A stretch of DNA of 6,950 bases from SIAJ01 sp036266155 (GTDB lineage Bacteria > Planctomycetota > Planctomycetia > Gemmatales > Gemmataceae), in the NCBI GenBank assembly GCA_036266155.1, contig DATANR010000084.1, forward strand, positions 1-6,950, written 5' to 3'. Under the pieces are notes generated by a model. The model saw only the letters and a program-made list of their open reading frames with translations, was not told the origin of the DNA and searched no databases. This document shows positions 1 to 5,799 of the stretch, piece by piece. The position numbers and the translations under genes are program-made. Position 1 is the first letter of the stretch. Every line of letters starts with the position of its first letter.

Positions 1-666
1 GCCGATTTCGATGACGGTGCCCGCCCCGTCGCCGACGCGCGCCACCACGTTGGCCGAGATGGTCTTGGCACCCGGATCGGTCTTTGCTTCCCAACCCAGT
101 CGAACGATCGTCATCCGCGTCCCGGCGGTCGGGCTGACCGGTGGAATCGTCTGATCGGTCTTCGTGTGATCCTTCAAGAGCGGCAACCATTCAAGCCGGC
201 GGTCGAGGCGCACATGGGCTAGCGCCGCAATCGGTCCCGACGCTGCGCCGAACGGACTACCGGCCAACGCCGAAACCGCGGCATATTCTCGAAAATCATT
301 GTCGTCGACCGAAGCGACCTCCACTCCCGCACACTGGCAGTTCACGTCGGCAACGCGAATCGTGATCGGCTCCGCGGTGTGGCTTTGGCACCAGAAATCG
401 AAGTGGCCCGGTGTACCGATTTCGAGGATCGGGTCCCAGTACTTGATCGAGCGATATGCGGGCAGCGGGTCATCGCCCTGGGGCGCGGCCTTCGTGAGCC
501 CGAACTTGACCGGAAGTTCTCGCGCAGTCGCGGTCTTTCCCGTTGTTTCCTTGGGGTGATCTGTCGGCGACGGTTCCTCGGTGCTGTACATCCGGATAAA
601 CGTGATGCCAAACACCAAGCCGACAACCAGCACGATGGGAAGGGCGACCTTGGTAAAGGAGTTCAT
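1..666 (-). CDS. Membrane-anchored DUF1573-like Cys-motif protein, N-terminal part (runs off left edge)
   Basis: An open frame of 222 codons with no stop runs from ATG at 664-666 to the window edge, so the C-terminus is missing. Residues 5-22 are a hydrophobic stretch (KVALPIVLVVGLVFGITF) after a short positive start, giving one N-terminal membrane anchor or uncleaved signal. A charged, Thr/Pro-rich linker follows. Residues about 85-117 carry the pattern HFDFWCQS...EPITIRVADVNCQCAGVEV, with Cys110 and Cys112 as a CxC pair and Cys93 upstream. This resembles the DUF1573-type Ig-like fold (aromatic beta strand, then a small SC-x-CT/A motif), a family common in secreted planctomycete and Bacteroidetes proteins; its function is unknown. 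No good Shine-Dalgarno sequence precedes the ATG. It lies downstream of the M16 peptidase gene on the same strand with a 95-base gap, so co-transcription is possible. The gene is clearly real; the family assignment is moderate because only the local motif supports it. Confidence 0.75.
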   Translation of the reverse strand, partial: MNSFTKVALPIVLVVGLVFGITFIRMYSTEEPSPTDHPKETTGKTATARELPVKFGLTKAAPQGDDPLPAYRSIKYWDPILEIGTPGHFDFWCQSHTAEPITIRVADVNCQCAGVEVASVDDNDFREYAAVSALAGSPFGAASGPIAALAHVRLDRRLEWLPLLKDHTKTDQTIPPVSPTAGTRMTIVRLGWEAKTDPGAKTISANVVARVGDGAGTVIEIG

Positions 667-704
667 ATCGTTCGGCTTGTGAAATTAGTGCTGTGATCGT
701 TTTT

Positions 705-734
705 GGTGAAGCGGCTCGGCCGAGCCACTTCACC
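705..734. repeat. 15-bp-arm palindrome between the Cys-protein and M16 genes
   Basis: The left arm GGTGAAGCGGCTCGG (705-719) is followed directly by CCGAGCCACTTCACC (720-734). The arms are complementary except for one position (C714 against A725), which becomes a G-U pair in a minus-strand RNA. There is no spacer, so the folded form would have a very tight loop. It lies downstream of the M16 stop codon. In the M16 transcript direction it is followed by an A tract rather than a U tract, so it is not a standard intrinsic terminator. It may be a REP-like element or a transcript-end stabiliser. Confidence 0.7.
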
Positions 735-756
735 ACTTTACGCCCGTCGGCAAAGT
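735..756 (-). other. Small bulged stem-loop just after the M16 stop codon
   Basis: ACTTT (735-739) pairs with AAAGT (752-756), and GCC (742-744) pairs with GGC (749-751), with CGTC as loop and a 2-base bulge (AC, 740-741). It begins 5 bases after the M16 stop in the transcript and abuts the larger palindrome at 705-734, giving two tandem hairpins in the 3' untranslated region. It may protect or end the message. No U tract follows, so termination is only a possibility. Confidence 0.35.
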
Positions 757-761
757 CCGGT

Positions 762-3455
762 TCAATCCTTCTTAAGTACCTTGCCAGCCGCATCCACCGG
801 GCCGGCCGCGACAATGACCAGGCGATCCGGATGCAAGTACTTCTTCGCGACGGCCTGCACATCCTCCGGCGTAACCGCCATGATCGCTTTCCGGTAGTCG
901 TTCAAGTAATCGGCGCCGAGCTTAAAGCGATCGATCGCCAATAACAAGTCGGCCGCCGACTCGCAGGTCGTCAACGTAAACGCGAGGCTGCCGGACAGGT
1001 ACTTTTGCACGTCCTCGACTTCTTCCTTCGTCGGCGCCTCGTCGCGGATGCGGTTGATTTCCTTGAGGAAGCCAGCCTTCACCTCGGCAAATTTATCGGG
1101 AAACGTACCAATGTACCCCGTGAAGGTGCCCAACTCTTCGCCCGCGTTCTTGGTAATCCCAGCTTCCACCGTGTACGCCAGCCCTTGGCGATCGCGCAGG
1201 TTGCCCGACAACCTGTCCGTGAACCCGGTGCCGGTGCCGAGAATGTAATCGAGCACGAGCAGCTTGTAATAGTCCGGATTGTCGCGCTTGACGCCGAGAT
1301 GCCCGAGATACACGGTCAGTTGCGCGGCCGACGGTTCGCTGATGATCTGCTGGCTCGCCTTGGTCGGATCCGGCGGGGCTGGCACATCAAGCTTCGGCAA
1401 CTTGGCCGACTTCCAATCGGCCGTCTTCTTCTTGATGTCTGCGACGATCTTTTCGCTGTCGAAGTCGCCGACGACCGCCACGACCGTGTTGTTGGGGACA
1501 ACGACTTTCTTGTGGAACGCCTTCAGGTCCTTGGCCGTGAGCTTTTTGACGACGTCTGCCTTCGCGCTCGGCCGGCCGAGCGGATGGTCGCCGTAGATCG
1601 CCTTGCGAAATGCCCGCATGGCCTGTGTCTCCGGCCGCTTATCATCTTCGGCGAGCGACGACAGAAGCTGATCTTGCTTCGACTCGATCTCATCCTTGCC
1701 GAACTTCGGATGGAGCAGACAATCGAAAAGCAAATCGAGCCCCAGATCGGTGTCGTCGGCCAACACCTTGACCGACCCGCCGGAAGCGCCCATGTCGATG
1801 GAGCCGCCCGTGTCTTCGATGAGCCGAGCGATCTCTGGCCCGCTACGGGTCGCGGTACCTTCTTCGAGCAGAATGCCCATCAGCGCCGCGACGCCGACTT
1901 TGTTCGCCGGCTCATGCATACGAACCTGAGCGACACTCGCATGAGCGACGACCATCGGCAAACGGTGATTCTCGAGCAGGATGAGCTTCAGGCCGTTGTC
2001 CAGCATGACCGTCTTCGCGGCTTTCAAATCGAAGCTCGCGCCGAACTTGGCATCCGGCTCTTTGCCAGCCCGTTCCGCGGGCTTCTTGGCAGGCGGCGGG
2101 CCCTTGCCGGGCGCCGACTCCTTGGCGATTGACTCCACGATCACCGGCTTGCGATCGACCAAATACTGTTTGGTGACGCGCTTCACGTCGTCGGCCGTCA
2201 CCTTGAGCAGATCGGGCAGATAGCGCTGCACGAAGGCCAGGTCGTTATCCAAGACGCCACGTGCGATCGACTCGGTCAGCGCATGAATGCTCTCATGAGC
2301 GAACACGTGCGTCGCCAACATCGATCGGCGCACGCGCTTCAACTCGGCCTCCGTCGGGCCCTCATCGGCGAGCCGTTTCAACTCCGCGGCAATGGCTTCT
2401 TCAACTTTGCCGATCTCCTCGGCTTTGAACAGCTCGGCCTGAATCGACACGAAGCCCGGATACCGCCCCGTCGAATTGCTCGACTGAATCGACGTGCACG
2501 TGCCGTCCTCTTCGATCAGTCGATGGTGCAGCCGGCTCGTCTTGCCGGTCGTCAAGATCGATGTGACCACGTCGAGCGGAACGGCATCCGGATGGACCTC
2601 CTTGACCGAATTGAAGCCATACATCAACCGCGGCGTAGTGAACTTCGAGTCGAACTTCTTCCGCACTGTCTCCGTGCGCGGCTTCTGTTCGTGCTCCGGC
2701 TTGCGCGCCGGCAGATCGGCCTTCGGAATTGGGCCGAACAGCTTCTTGATGAATTCAAGCGCGTCCTTCTCGTCGAACCCTCCGGCCACGACCAGCACCG
2801 CGTTGTTCGGATGGTACCAGCGGTCGTAATGCTTCTTGATGATCTCGGCCGTCGCCTTCGCGACGTGCTCCTTCTCGCCGATCACCGGATGTCCGTACGG
2901 CGTCTTCGCACCAAACAACAACGGCAACAATACCTTTTGCTCCAGGTCCCAGGGCTCATCCTCGTCGCGGTCCAGCTCCGAGATGACGGCCCCCTTCTCT
3001 TGTTGAAACTCGTGTTTCTCGTCGATCTTGAGGTTGCGCATGCGGTCGGCTTCGACTTCAAGGCCCGGCTTCCACCGGTCGGCCGCGAAATCGAAGTAGA
3101 AGACCGTCATGTCCTCGGAAGTGCTCGCGTTGTTCGAGCCGCCATTGCGTTGCGTGAGCCGATCGATGTCGCCCGGCACGAGCTTGTCGGTCCCCTTGAA
3201 CATCAGATGTTCGAGGTAATGCGATAGCCCCGTCTGATCGAGTTCCTCGTCGGCCGAGCCAACCTTGTAAGCCACCATTGTCGACACGACCGGCGAGCCG
3301 GGCACAGGCTTGAGGAATACGCGCAGGCCGTTCGGCAGCGTCTCGACGCGGACGCCTTCATACAGACCCTGTGCGGTCTTGAGCAGCTTGGCCTCGTCAG
3401 CCGCGACGGGCCAGACGATGAGGGCGATGGCAACCACTGCCAGTCGAAAACGCAT
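762..3455 (-). CDS. Secreted two-domain M16 family zinc metallopeptidase (pitrilysin/PqqL-like), 897 aa
   Basis: This is an insulinase/processing-peptidase family (MEROPS M16) protein, expected to cleave short or unfolded peptides inside a clamshell chamber. Residues 1-19 are a signal peptide (MRFRLAVVAIALIVWPVAA, likely cut before Asp20), so it should act outside the cytoplasm. The N-terminal half carries the inverted zinc motif HYLEH (His79, Glu82, His83; bases 3207-3221) in GLSHYLEHLMFKGT, and the third ligand Glu160 in EKGAVISE, 77 residues on, as in active M16 enzymes. A Pro/Lys-rich linker (about 446-470) leads to a second M16 repeat starting near 475. There the zinc residues are replaced (ALMGI aligns with HYLEH), so it is a non-catalytic partner half; it keeps the typical RDRQGLAYTV motif. 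The length fits the roughly 900-residue two-domain class. The upstream in-frame ATG at 3512 was rejected: 3455 gives the signal peptide at the very start and has a strong ribosome site. The frame is intact and codon use is GC-rich throughout. Confidence 0.95.
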   Translation of the reverse strand: MRFRLAVVAIALIVWPVAADEAKLLKTAQGLYEGVRVETLPNGLRVFLKPVPGSPVVSTMVAYKVGSADEELDQTGLSHYLEHLMFKGTDKLVPGDIDRLTQRNGGSNNASTSEDMTVFYFDFAADRWKPGLEVEADRMRNLKIDEKHEFQQEKGAVISELDRDEDEPWDLEQKVLLPLLFGAKTPYGHPVIGEKEHVAKATAEIIKKHYDRWYHPNNAVLVVAGGFDEKDALEFIKKLFGPIPKADLPARKPEHEQKPRTETVRKKFDSKFTTPRLMYGFNSVKEVHPDAVPLDVVTSILTTGKTSRLHHRLIEEDGTCTSIQSSNSTGRYPGFVSIQAELFKAEEIGKVEEAIAAELKRLADEGPTEAELKRVRRSMLATHVFAHESIHALTESIARGVLDNDLAFVQRYLPDLLKVTADDVKRVTKQYLVDRKPVIVESIAKESAPGKGPPPAKKPAERAGKEPDAKFGASFDLKAAKTVMLDNGLKLILLENHRLPMVVAHASVAQVRMHEPANKVGVAALMGILLEEGTATRSGPEIARLIEDTGGSIDMGASGGSVKVLADDTDLGLDLLFDCLLHPKFGKDEIESKQDQLLSSLAEDDKRPETQAMRAFRKAIYGDHPLGRPSAKADVVKKLTAKDLKAFHKKVVVPNNTVVAVVGDFDSEKIVADIKKKTADWKSAKLPKLDVPAPPDPTKASQQIISEPSAAQLTVYLGHLGVKRDNPDYYKLLVLDYILGTGTGFTDRLSGNLRDRQGLAYTVEAGITKNAGEELGTFTGYIGTFPDKFAEVKAGFLKEINRIRDEAPTKEEVEDVQKYLSGSLAFTLTTCESAADLLLAIDRFKLGADYLNDYRKAIMAVTPEDVQAVAKKYLHPDRLVIVAAGPVDAAGKVLKKD

Positions 3456-3463
3456 GTGCGAAG

Positions 3464-3470
3464 TCCTTCT
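3464..3470 (-). promoter_or_regulatory. Ribosome binding site of the M16 gene
   Basis: AGAAGGA on the minus strand lies 8 bases before the ATG at 3453-3455. It is a near-ideal Shine-Dalgarno sequence at near-ideal spacing and decides this start over the in-frame ATG at 3512. Confidence 0.75.
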
Positions 3471-3492
3471 CGGAGACAAGGGTGGCGTAAGT

Positions 3493-3498
3493 AGTGTA
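3493..3498 (-). promoter_or_regulatory. Possible -10 box for the M16 gene
   Basis: TACACT on the minus strand, inside CTACACTACTT, lies about 37 bases before the ATG and resembles a sigma-70 -10 hexamer. No convincing -35 box is visible at 16-18 bases upstream, so this is a weak call from spacing and composition only. Confidence 0.2.
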
Positions 3499-3621
3499 GC
3501 GTGGCTCGGCAAACGGCGGGAGGTCTATTGCATGGTGCGAAAATGCCTTTCGTTCTCAGATACACACACCCCGGAAACGACTTCTGTGCGCATTAGCCGC
3601 TACCGGAAGTGCTCCGTCACG

Positions 3622-3818
3622 CAACTTGTTGCCGCGTCGGAGTGGGGGTTCGCTCGTTGTCGGCAACGTGGCAACGAGTTGCTTAGGGCATGGAAGTGGA
3701 CAGCGCAACATTCACAATGGGAATGGTTTATGACTTGCCAAGCCCCACGGCCCTTCGCATCAACTCGTTGCCGACCGTCCGAACTTTCACCGACATGACC
3801 GACCTCGGCAACGAGTTG
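3622..3818. repeat. Cluster of four GGCAACGAGTTG-type near-palindromes
   Basis: Copies are CAACTTGTTGCCG (3622-3634), GGCAACGAGTTG (3670-3681), CAACTCGTTGCCGA (3761-3774, opposite orientation) and TCGGCAACGAGTTG (3805-3818). The last two form a perfect 14-bp inverted repeat with a 30-base spacer; the copy at 3670 also pairs with the one at 3761 over 12 bp. The first copy is degenerate. They may be a multi-site operator, or traces of a dispersed repeat in degraded sequence. Confidence 0.5.
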
Positions 3819-3947
3819 TCGGGTTGGATGTTTGGCGCGCGTCGTGAAGTTCGGCTCTGTCCATCTACGAGACAGCTTGCCGCCCGCTACCCCGGCACGG
3901 ACGTTGCCGAGCGGGCAAAGGGACGAATTGCTGAGTTCAAGAAGTGA
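3690..3947 (+). pseudogene. Relic of a TPR-like protein C-terminus (85-codon open frame)
   Basis: The frame from ATG at 3690 ends with QLAARYPGTDVAERAKGRIAEFKK (from base 3873; shown here in shorter pieces: QLAARYPGTDV, then AERAKGRIAEFKK), which is a classic ending of bacterial tetratricopeptide-type proteins. The residues just before it in the same frame (EVRLCPSTR) do not fit. The +2 frame at 3854-3871 instead gives ALSIYE, exactly what should precede QLAARYPGT in a TPR helix; one extra A at 3872 would account for the shift. A TGA at 3845 closes that frame further upstream. The N-terminal part (MEVDSATFTMG...) matches nothing I know and no Shine-Dalgarno sequence is seen; an in-frame TAG sits at 3684. 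The stop lies 5 bases from the convergent Uma2 stop. I read it as a decayed gene end, but a genuine small protein cannot be excluded. Confidence 0.4.
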
Positions 3948-3952
3948 TCGAC

Positions 3953-4618
3953 CTAGCGCACGTTAAGCCGATAGCGCGGATAGCCGCCGACGCCACGTGA
4001 CTGGGTCAGTTGGAATGATCGACCGAAGGCCGGCGAACGGATCCAGCCGTCGACGGGCTTGGTTACGATGTAGCCGCGTGAGCCGCAGCGCAGGATTTCC
4101 AAAGTTGGCCGCGTGCCGCGCGCATCGGCGAGCCAGTATTCACGGATGCCGGCTTCCCAGTACGCCCGACGCAACAACACCTGATCTTTTTGCTTGGACG
4201 AGCGGCTGACGACCTCCAACACCATGTCGGGCGAACCCTGGATTTCCACGAAGCCGGTCTCGGCTCCTTCGATCAGACGAACGCGATCGGAAGCCAGAGT
4301 CGCCGCTGACAGAAACGTGGCGTCCGGGTTGCCCGAAATGTCCGCCGTGAAGTTGCTGAGCAGCACGCCGTTGCCGAACAAGAGGCCGAGGTTCTCGCCA
4401 TCGACAATCGCGGTGAGTACTGCTGCAATCTGCGTCTTGAGAAGGTTGTGGGTGAAGAGTTGCTCTTGCCCCATGTCGGCCCACACCTTTCCGTCCAGCC
4501 ACCAGATGCGGCCGTGCTCCGGAAAACCGTCCGAGTGGGCCCAGTGGCGGAACGCCTCCAGGTCCTGGACCTCGGCCGGGATATCGAGTTCCCAGACATC
4601 GGTAACAATGGTGGCCAT
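3953..4618 (-). CDS. Uma2 family (DUF820) endonuclease-like protein, 221 aa
   Basis: This is a member of the Uma2/DUF820 family, which has a PD-(D/E)xK restriction-endonuclease-like fold; its biological role and substrate are unknown, and it is greatly expanded in cyanobacteria and planctomycetes. Seen in the sequence: NPD at 97-99, then SPDMVLEVVSRSS at 129-141 (Asp131, Glu135), then YWEAGIREYWLADARG at 153-168, the hallmark of the family. The place where many members have Lys (four residues after the Asp of SxxxxD and four before the Tyr) is Leu149 here; nearby Lys142 and Lys144 may substitute. The length is typical (about 200 residues). The start at 4618 was chosen over the in-frame ATG at 4741 because a strong GGAAGGGG lies 6 bases upstream and the family begins near here. 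It stands alone, convergent with the TPR relic and divergent from the broken DUF4279 gene. Confidence 0.88.
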   Translation of the reverse strand: MATIVTDVWELDIPAEVQDLEAFRHWAHSDGFPEHGRIWWLDGKVWADMGQEQLFTHNLLKTQIAAVLTAIVDGENLGLLFGNGVLLSNFTADISGNPDATFLSAATLASDRVRLIEGAETGFVEIQGSPDMVLEVVSRSSKQKDQVLLRRAYWEAGIREYWLADARGTRPTLEILRCGSRGYIVTKPVDGWIRSPAFGRSFQLTQSRGVGGYPRYRLNVR

Positions 4619-4624
4619 GCGGCA

Positions 4625-4632
4625 CCCCTTCC
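4625..4632 (-). promoter_or_regulatory. Ribosome binding site of the Uma2 gene
   Basis: GGAAGGGG on the minus strand lies 6 bases before the ATG at 4616-4618. It supports this ATG rather than the in-frame one at 4741, which would add 41 residues without family resemblance and overlap the divergent DUF4279 gene. Confidence 0.65.
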
Positions 4633-4644
4633 GCGAGCGGACGA

Positions 4645-4659
4645 CGGGTATGATACCCG
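4645..4659. promoter_or_regulatory. Perfect CGGGTAT-G-ATACCCG palindrome in the divergent promoter region
   Basis: Two 7-bp arms surround a single central G4652. It lies 26 bases before the Uma2 start and 36 bases before the DUF4279 start. The centre contains TATGAT on the plus strand and TATCAT on the minus strand, both close to a -10 hexamer, so a protein bound here could control both genes. No clear -35 boxes are visible. It is an operator or divergent-promoter candidate by position and symmetry only. Confidence 0.4.
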
Positions 4660-4695
4660 AATTGGCGGATCGCTCCAGGCTAACTGAGGGCTTGC

Positions 4696-5170
4696 ATGAG
4701 GGTGAAGCATCAAGAACAGTCGCCACGTGCGGAAAGCCCAACGGCAGATCATTGCTGCTCGGTTTCGCTGATCGTAACGGGAGCCGATCTCGATCCGGAT
4801 TTTGTTACCTCTTGTCTGGGTCTTCAACCGGATGGAGCGTGGCGACGGAGAGAACACAAGTCATTCAGTCGCAAGGACGGAACGAAACGAGCATTTGCAA
4901 GTATCCACGAGGCAGGCGGCTGGGCCTGTCCAATGCTGTCGGAACAAGCCGCCTAGCCCCTGGAGGATCAATTGACATTCTTGGCTAGAGCGTCTCACAG
5001 TCCTCAATAGTGCCCTGAAGACTCTGCGTGATCGCGAATGGGAAGTGGAGCTGGATTGCTTTGCAGCAACTAGCGCGTTCGTGCACTTGCCGATTGCCAC
5101 GCTGACCGAGCTTGCAGACCTTGGAGTCGAACTCGCAATCACATTCTCGGCCGGTCCTTGGTCGGAGTAA
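4696..5170 (+). pseudogene. DUF4279 domain protein gene, broken by a nonsense codon and a frameshift
   Basis: The first 86 codons (4696-4953) encode a DUF4279 N-terminus: SVSLIVTGADLDPDFVTSCLGL at about residues 22-43 in two joined beta/alpha elements, then WRRRE and GGW at 74-76, where the family has its Gly-x-Trp. A TAG at 4954-4956 interrupts it; reading on gives PLEDQLTF in the same frame (4957-4980). From 4982 the +1-shifted frame continues with WLERLTVLNSALKTL... and ends with TELADLGVELAITFSAG at a TAA (5168-5170), a typical DUF4279 C-terminus. One extra T at 4981-4982 and a C-to-T change (CAG to TAG) explain both lesions. Repaired, the protein would be about 157 residues, a normal length for the family, whose function is unknown (often in immunity-like or toxin-neighbour positions, not shown here). 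The start has GAGGG 5 bases upstream. A sequencing error could explain one lesion, less easily both. Confidence 0.8.
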
Positions 5171-5474
5171 ATCCCACATCCAACGTGGCCACCGACAATG
5201 GGTGTCCGTGCCGCGTCCAACCGGTTCCGACATCGCCGACTGTTTAGTTTGGCCAACACCTATGACTTCGTGGCATAACATTCCAATATTGTGCGGCTGG
5301 ATAAGCACAACATTGGAATGTTATGCCACGCCGGACCTGCACGGTCGGACGCATTCCCGTTCATCAAGCCTTTGCATTGCGGCCCTCAGGTCGGTAGCCT
5401 AACACCAATTCCGGCGGACGCGACACGCACTTCTCGGGTCGGCCCGATTCCGGATTCTCTCCCACAGGTTGTCC
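5171..5474. other. 304-base gene-free stretch with a long hairpin
   Basis: No frame here looks coding: all frames are short, with mixed codon use, and I recognise no protein. The main content is the 26-bp-arm inverted repeat at 5269-5330. A short TCGGG-TCGG-CCCGA hairpin lies about 40 bases before the next start. The promoter of the downstream gene should lie here but no clear boxes are visible. Confidence 0.5.
5269..5330. repeat. Near-perfect inverted repeat, 26-bp arms with 10-base loop
   Basis: The left arm (5269-5294) and right arm (5305-5330) pair at 25 of 26 positions, with the loop GGCTGGATAA between. The only mismatch is A5288 against C5311, which becomes a G-U pair in a minus-strand RNA. 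Each arm also contains its own dyad (AACATTGGAATGTT in the right arm; AACATTCCAATATT in the left). The arms are AT-richer than the surroundings. No T tract follows on either side, so it is not a standard terminator. It may be a small palindromic mobile element or a recombination or regulatory site. Confidence 0.85.
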
Positions 5475-5702
5475 ATGTCTCTCCGCATCACCGTTGACGT
5501 TTTCAGCGGCCGTCCCAATCCCGTGATCGAACTCGATGGCCGGGAAACCGACGAAGCCCTCGCCCGGCTTCGGACGGCGGACGAAGCCTCGCCGCCCGTG
5601 GAGTCGCGCCTTGGCTATCGCGGGTTGATCGTCGAACAGATCGGCGCCAAGCCGAGTAACCGGCTTCCCAAAATGTTTCGTGTTGCGGGCGGAGCGCTAT
5701 GA
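5475..5702 (+). CDS. FSGRPNP-type conserved hypothetical protein, C-terminally short (75 aa)
   Basis: The product opens with MSLRITVDVFSGRPNPVIEL, followed by DGRETDEALARLR, LGYRGLIVEQIG at about 48-59 and LPKMFRVAGGAL at the end. I recognise the VDxFSGRPNP opening and the LGYRGLIVEQ and FRVxxG blocks as a conserved hypothetical family seen in planctomycetes and other bacteria; its function is unknown. Family members, as I recall them, continue for many more residues after the FRVxGG block, whereas this frame stops directly after it at TGA 5700-5702, so it is probably a truncated gene. ATG 5475 was chosen over TTG 5469, which would add only two residues; the Shine-Dalgarno signal (ACAGG) is weak. 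Codon use is GC-rich and coding-like to the end. The next gene starts 97 bases downstream on the same strand. Confidence 0.6.
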   Translation: MSLRITVDVFSGRPNPVIELDGRETDEALARLRTADEASPPVESRLGYRGLIVEQIGAKPSNRLPKMFRVAGGAL

Positions 5703-5799
5703 CCGGACAATCTCGTCGCCGCGGCAACCGCAAGCGCGCCGAGCACCAGACCTTGATCATTGGTGCCCTCTCGTTTCAACCCCCACAATTGGAGACGGC

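Larger units (their letters stand above)
3456..3689. other. Non-coding leader region upstream of the M16 gene
   Basis: Apart from the M16 ribosome site and a possible -10 box, I find no gene here. The plus-strand frames contain frequent stops and no recognisable protein. The right half (from 3622) holds two members of the CAAC-NN-GTTG repeat group described separately. It is probably the 5' regulatory region of the peptidase gene joined to degraded sequence. Confidence 0.4.

Noticed and set aside
705..734. Rho-independent terminator for the M16 gene
   Set aside because: The stem is strong, but the bases after it in the transcript direction are AAAAAC, not a U tract; the T tract lies on the wrong side.
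1005..3227. Long plus-strand open frames (1005-2132 and 2283-3227) opposite the M16 gene
   Set aside because: They are antisense to a fully convincing M16 protein, are Arg/Leu-rich with no recognisable domain, and are explained by GC-rich codon bias on the other strand.
3456..3512. N-terminal extension of the M16 protein to ATG 3512
   Set aside because: It would place 19 residues before a textbook signal peptide and ignore the strong AGAAGGA site 8 bases before the ATG at 3455.
4619..4741. N-terminal extension of the Uma2 protein to ATG 4741
   Set aside because: The extra 41 residues show no family resemblance, cross the palindrome, and overlap the divergent DUF4279 start; the internal ATG has a strong ribosome site.
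5269..5330. Integron attC site and gene-cassette array
   Set aside because: GCATAAC/GTTATGC resemble the outer boxes, but the stem is almost perfectly paired without extrahelical bases, no second attC-like site is seen near the other small genes, and no integrase is present.
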